From Entophlyctis helioformis (Eukaryota > Chytridiomycota > Chytridiomycetes > Chytridiales > Chytriomycetaceae), in the NCBI GenBank assembly GCA_025526915.1, contig JAHLKH010000093.1, positions 1-64,000 on the forward strand: a stretch of DNA of 64,000 nucleotides. Direction: 5' to 3'. Below the pieces are notes generated by a model. That model was given only the letters and a program-made list of their open reading frames with translations, was not told the DNA's origin and searched no databases. Every line of letters starts with the position of its first letter. The stretch's first letter is position 1. Positions 59,903-64,000 of this stretch are shown one piece after another. A program made the translations under genes and the position numbers.

Positions 59903-60334
59903 CCCGCTAGATCGAGGGGGGATCTGGCAGCGATCAAGGGGGGATCAAGGGGGAAGGCGAGCGTGCCGCAGCGTGCCGCAGCGTGCGGAAGTGGCTGTGA
60001 AGGCACAGCACCGCATGGATGAATTTTTGTGGGCTCTCCGTAGGCTCTGTGCCTGAATGTTGCTCCTGTTCCCCCTCCTCAATCACCCGCGTGGGCTCCT
60101 CGTGCGCTCCTCGTGGGCTCTGCATGGGCTCTGCATGGGCTCAACCACCACGTTGTGGCGAATCTGAGCACAACGCGGACGGCGGTGCGGTGATGAAGAG
60201 TGTGCACGAGGTGTGCACGGCGAGGTTGGCCGCATCGGAAGCGGACAAATGGGCCGCTCGACGGCAGAGCACACTGCCATCTCATCTCTCCTCATCGTGC
60301 CCTCATGCCACCTCACACTGCATCGCCGTTGGCC
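59903..60334. other. intergenic region with short direct repeats
   Basis: Between the small-protein promoter and the SDR fragment. It contains ggggatcaagg repeats (59915-59955), gcgtgccgca repeats (59969-59990) and tgggctct/ctcgtg repeats (60091-60142). Open frames here are low-complexity and show no conserved SDR 3' end. Confidence 0.4.
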
Positions 60335-60825
60335 TGACGTCGCGAGGTAGATCTGCGTGAGCGCTCCCTGCTTGGCCGTCAGCGATGTCAGGTACGACAG
60401 CGTGTCCGTGATGTATCCAAACACGGACAGGATGCCGCTGGACATGCTGTAGAGATCCTTGGGTCCGCGCATCAGCTCCGTGTGCACAACGCCCGGGTGC
60501 AGCGAGTTGACGTAGATGCCGCTGTCGCCAAAGCGCTTGTCGAGGCCGCGCGAGAACAGGATGTTGGCCAGCTTGGACTGGCCGTAGCGGGCCCACGCCG
60601 ACAGGAACGTCTCGTCGTTGATCCTGTCAAAGTTGATGCCTTCCTTGGGAGCGAACGTGTGGCCGTATGAGCTGACGTTGACGACACGCGACGGCGTCTG
60701 CTTCTGCAGCGCGGGCAGGAGCGTGGTGGTGAAGACAAAGTGGCCGACGTGGTTGGTGCCGATCTGCGTCTCGATGCCGTCCTTGGTGAGCGCAAAGGGG
60801 CATGCCATGATGCCTGCCGCGAGAC
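60335..60825 (-). pseudogene. short-chain dehydrogenase/reductase fragment (headless)
   Basis: One exon-like block encodes the middle and C-terminal part of an SDR of the retinol dehydrogenase/WW-oxidoreductase type: GIMACPFALTKDGIETQIGT then NHVGHFVFTT, SRVVNVSSYGHTF (catalytic Ser), YGQSKLANILFSRGL (catalytic Tyr-x3-Lys) and SLHPGVVHTELMRG. A splice acceptor (cgcggcag) precedes it, but the cofactor-binding TGxxxGIG half is absent. The next 110 bp look intronic, and beyond 61008 the opposite strand is occupied by the PIL1 gene. The end after QIYLATS is also unclear. It is probably a remnant, though remote 5' exons nested in the PIL1 introns cannot be fully excluded. Confidence 0.65.
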
Positions 60826-61007
60826 CAGTCAGACCCGCCAGGGTACGCAGCGTGCGATGCAGCGTGCGATGGCAGGCGGATGGCAGCGTGTCAGCCGTGC
60901 CTCCATCCATCCGCACGATCCAATGCATCCAATGCCACACAGGCCTGCCACAATGAGCGTTGCGAGCACAAGATCCTTGTCCGACATTCACACGCCACAA
61001 CCTTCTG

Positions 61008-63268
61008 ATGGCGTTCCAAGGCCTCCGACGAGGCCTCGTGTCCATCAACTCGGCCGACCCCAAGCTGGCCAACCTCGTCCAGGAGGAGAAGGACGTGCTC
61101 AAGGAGCTGTCGGCCTTTACCAAGGAGAAGAGCGAAGGTGCGTTGCTGCCAGCCAGGGTGCAGTGTGCGTCCATGCACGCTGCGATGCCCTTGCCGAGCC
61201 TGGCCGGACGGTCGGAGAACGGGCGGCACGCCAATGTGGCAATGACCGACTGCCTTGAACAGCCGGCGGCCCCGGGGATGGGCACAGTGGCTGCGGATGC
61301 CCGGGATGCGACGCTGACCGCTGCCGTGGGACACACGGCCTGCAGCCAACAAGTACCTGACGCTCTGGGGCAACATCGAGCATGCCGACGTCAAGGTGAG
61401 CAGGCCAGCCCTGCGTCACGGCAAGGGCCGCTGCTGCTGGTGCTGACAGTTTGCGGTGCAGGACATTCTGGACAGGACCAAGGACATTCTCGACGAGCTC
61501 GACACCACCTTTGCCGACTTTACGGGTGTGTGTCTGTCTGTCCGTCTGTCCACCTGCCTGTCTGCATGCCTGTATGGCCACCTACATGCCTGTCTGAATG
61601 CCATCGTGCGGCCAGCTTGACCAAGCATGTGTTGTTTGCACATCAGCCACGTCACTGGTTTGTGCTGTGCCACTTACACGTGAAGATACGCATGGTCACA
61701 GCCAGATACACGGCCTACCGCGAGAAGCTCAAGGAGATCAACCGGCGCAGCGAGACGCTACATGCGCTTCAGCAGAAGGAGAAGCATCTGCAGGAAAAGG
61801 TGGCGAGCGCCATCAGGAACAAGCGGCCGCACGAGCAGATCCAGGCCGAGCTCACGGTAGTCGAGAAGGAGGTGCTGGAGCAGGTGGCAGAGTTTGAATC
61901 GAGCAAGCGTGCGCTGCTCAAGGAGGGCCTGGACGAACAGTTTGACGGGTACTTGAATATGGGGCGGCACCTTGCGGTCATGGGCACGTTTGGAAAGCAT
62001 ATCGCCAATCAGCTGCCACAGGGCAAGCTCTCGCCTGGCCAGGAGCTGCCGCTCTACACGGGTAAGCCAGAGTGTCACTGTCGCGTTGTCTGCCCATCCA
62101 CAGCCTAACGGATGGGATGGATCGGATGGAATGGGATGGGATGCAACGATCAGGAGGCGAGGTGACCAAGCAGATCTACTCTGACTTTATGAAGGAGCTC
62201 AAGGAAGTGCGGGCACGCGGCACTGGCGCAGGCGGCGTGCCGCACTTGCACCGCAGCAGCACACAGGGGTCGCTGCACGAGCTCACGCGCCGATCGACAA
62301 TCAGCAGCAGCACATCTGGAGTGGACGGAGGCGCGAACCGACGGATATCCACCGACCAGTTTGGACAGCCCATTCCGTCGTCGCCCCTGCCGCCGCCGCT
62401 GTCCAACTACGGCAGCGACACGCAGAGCATCCATCAGCCCATGTCGCCGCAGCAGCTCATGATGCAGCCGTCGCCGCCCTTTCGGCCCGTGCAGCAGCCG
62501 CCGCATGTGCCCCAGATGCAGCTCCACCAGCAGCTGCACCAGCGGACCGACACGCTGGCGAGCGATGGCGGGTACTTTCCAGGGCCGCAGACCCTGGGGG
62601 GATCCCAGCCCATGCCGCAGGAAGGAGCATGGGCAGGCAGCAGCATAGGCGGCATAGGCGGGGGCTACGGCGGGCCCGGATCAGTGTCTGGATCGCTGGT
62701 CAATGGGCAGTCGGGCAGCGGGCTGGGCTACCAGCCGCAGTACCAGCAAGCGCCACATCCAAGCATCTCGCAGTCTCCGCCAAACGCAGCCTTTGCGGCA
62801 TATGGGCTTGCGGGGCCGCCACTGCGCAGCAACGGGCCAGGCAGCGGCCTTGCGAGCGCGACGCACACGAATCCGATGGCCATGCAAGGCAACAGCTACC
62901 ACTACCAGCAACAGCCGTATCCGACGCAGATGGCGTACCAGGGCAACGCGCACTTGCCACCGCCACAGCACGCGTCGTCGCTGGGATCGTCGCCGGCGTC
63001 GTCACAGGGCCGGTTCATGCCGGGCCCGATGACGCCGTCGCCGGTGCTGCAGCCGCAGCGATCAATGACGATGCCGCCGCCGCTGGGGGCAAGCCTCGCC
63101 AGCAGCCTCGCCAGCAGCCTTGCAAGCAGCCAGCCGCTTCCAGGTGCGATGCCGCCGGACGATCCCGAGGGCACGGTGCGCTGCGGCTTGTGCGGGCATG
63201 CAGTGGAGAGTGCGCGGCTGGGCGAGCACCGGGACAGCAGCTGCCTGACGTATATCCGGGCAGCGTGA
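61008..63268 (+). CDS. eisosome PIL1/LSP1-type BAR-domain protein
   Basis: Five exons (61008-61137, 61346-61395, 61462-61525, 61702-62061, 62154-63268) give an exact 572-residue ORF. The first 200 residues match the Pil1 BAR domain: LRRGLVSINSADPKLANLVQ, EEKDVLKELSAFTKEKSE, YLTLWGNIEHADVKDILDR, YREKLKEINRRSETLHALQQ, EVLEQVAEFESSKRALLKEG, GTFGKHIANQLPQGKLSPG. In yeast, Pil1/Lsp1 assemble into half-cylinders under the plasma membrane that shape eisosome furrows. A long Gln/Pro/Ser-rich tail follows. It ends in RCGLCGHAVESARLGEHRDS then SC, a C-x2-C-x12-H-x5-C arrangement resembling a zinc finger and not part of yeast Pil1. The start at 61008 (MAFQGLRRG) is the only ATG that leads into the BAR domain in frame. 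Confidence 0.88.
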
Positions 63269-63754
63269 GCGAGAGAGAAGTGAGTGGCGAGAGAGGGAAT
63301 AAAGCGAGAGGCGTGAGTAATGGCAAGTGAATGAGTGGCAAGTGATCAGGGATATGAGTGAGATAAGAGAGAGAAGAGAGAGAGAAGAGAGTGAGTGAGA
63401 AGAGTGAGAAGAGAGAAGTGAGTGAGTAGAGAGAAGAGCGAAGAGTGATCCATTTCCCCCACACCGACACCGACACGGCACGGCACGGGTTCACACCCCG
63501 AGCCCCCACACGCAGCCAATCAGAAGGCGCGGCGGTGACCGAGTTCCGAGCCGGCGACCTCGGAAGTGCACGCCTGGGCCGTGGTGGGCCGACGTGAGTG
63601 GGCAGGGCGGGCCAGCCAGGCGTGGCCTGTTCCCCACACTCTCCCTGCTCCAACGCACAGTCCCGGCAGTCCAGCCCGGCAGTCCAGTCCAGCCCGGCAG
63701 TCCAGTCCAGCCCGGCAGTCCAGCCCGACAGTCCAGCACTCGCACCCCAGTGCA
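63269..63754 (+). promoter_or_regulatory. intergenic region with GA-rich tract and CCAAT box
   Basis: After the PIL1 stop comes a gagagaagagag/gtgagt tract (63270-63440), probably the 3' UTR. Further on is a CCAAT box (63516-63520, agccaatcag), then tandem repeats just before the next start. Confidence 0.5.
63655..63735 (+). repeat. tandem repeat of cccggcagtccagtccag units
   Basis: Four to five imperfect units of 13-18 bp immediately upstream of the ATG at 63755, in the presumed leader of the last gene. Coding cannot be excluded on the minus strand but no conserved ORF is seen. Confidence 0.7.
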
Positions 63755-64000
63755 ATGCAGCCCCCGCCGCACGGTGCTCCCTCGGCGAGTCCGGCGGGTG
63801 CAGACCACCCAGACAGCGCAGACCGCTCAGACCAGACAGACCACACACCCGCAACCACGGCCCAGACAGACCAGACATCCACAGCCCAGACATCCACAGC
63901 CACGCCGGCCGTCGACTGGGCCGACATCTTCGCCTGCCCGCTGCTCAACTCGCCGTCGTTCCTCGCCGACCTGGCCTTTGCTCCCTCGGCCCTGCCGCCG
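63755..64000 (+). CDS. N-terminus of a gene cut by the window end, function unknown
   Basis: ORF open from ATG 63755 to the last base, 82 codons. It starts MQPPPHGAPSASPAGADHPD, then Asp/Thr/Gln repeats (QTDQTSTAQTSTAT), then a more ordered segment VDWADIFACPLLNSPSFLAD followed by LAFAPSALPP. The WADIFACPLLNSPSFLADLAF segment could be a short interaction motif. No family recognised. A CCAAT box and repeats lie upstream. Confidence 0.5.
   Translation, partial: MQPPPHGAPSASPAGADHPDSADRSDQTDHTPATTAQTDQTSTAQTSTATPAVDWADIFACPLLNSPSFLADLAFAPSALPP

Noticed and set aside
60826..61336. Extension of the SDR reading frame upstream to 61336
   Set aside because: The translated sequence has no SDR features and is antisense to PIL1 exon 1, which has strong family support.

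Overview
The window is nuclear DNA of a fungus. It is GC-rich and intron-dense (mostly 60-200 nt GT-AG introns, at least one GC-AG), with compact genes on both strands. Fungal hallmark proteins are present: a PIL1/LSP1-type eisosome BAR protein, a UGO1-like mitochondrial fusion adaptor, a SIW14/OCA-family protein, a DOA4-like rhodanese-USP and URB1. It also carries an inositol-trisphosphate-receptor-type calcium channel, which is absent from Dikarya but known in zoosporic lineages, and a Fanzor (eukaryotic TnpB-like) gene. Together these point to a chytrid-grade zoosporic fungus; I cannot name a species from sequence alone.

Layout: 3-5602 (+) Fanzor gene, 5' end outside the window; 5854-7551 (+) UGO1-like; 7789-9304 (+) STRAP-like WD40 protein; 9533-12957 (-) large RING-H2 protein; 13396-17414 (-) 1309-residue low-complexity protein; 17813-20982 (+) asparaginase with ankyrin repeats; 21102-26057 (-) rhodanese-ubiquitin hydrolase; 26101-27025 (+) OCA-type pseudophosphatase; 27058-27205 (-) Fanzor relic; 27225-34853 (+) URB1; 34867-35637 (+) histidine-phosphatase-like; 36013-40389 (+) membrane protein kinase; 40652-43506 (-) membrane-anchored tyrosinase; 44698-45952 (+) secreted M28 aminopeptidase; 46413-47366 (-) CKS1; 47551-58228 (-) IP3-receptor-type channel; 58262-59384 (-) soluble ABC ATPase; 59553-59768 (-) small protein; 60335-60825 (-) SDR fragment; 61008-63268 (+) PIL1-type; 63755-64000 (+) start of a further gene. 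The genes are housekeeping and signalling functions, not one pathway.

Reading-frame quality: eight multi-exon models close perfectly in frame (STRAP, gene 13396-17414, asparaginase, OCA, tyrosinase, CKS1, ABC, PIL1). Several others (Fanzor, UGO1, RING, URB1, kinase, M28, the channel) need single-base corrections. Where I could determine direction, each break behaves as one missing base, sometimes in a homopolymer. Sequence or assembly deletions are therefore a better explanation than gene death, and these genes are annotated as genes.

Most notable: the Fanzor gene and a second Fanzor-derived fragment filling the space before URB1; an 11-nt microexon that completes the Walker A motif of the ABC ATPase and an 18-nt microexon in CKS1; a channel with an IP3R-type pore but no recognisable IP3-contact loop and a histidine-rich N-terminus; a tyrosinase with a type II membrane anchor. 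I saw no tRNA, rRNA or CRISPR array.
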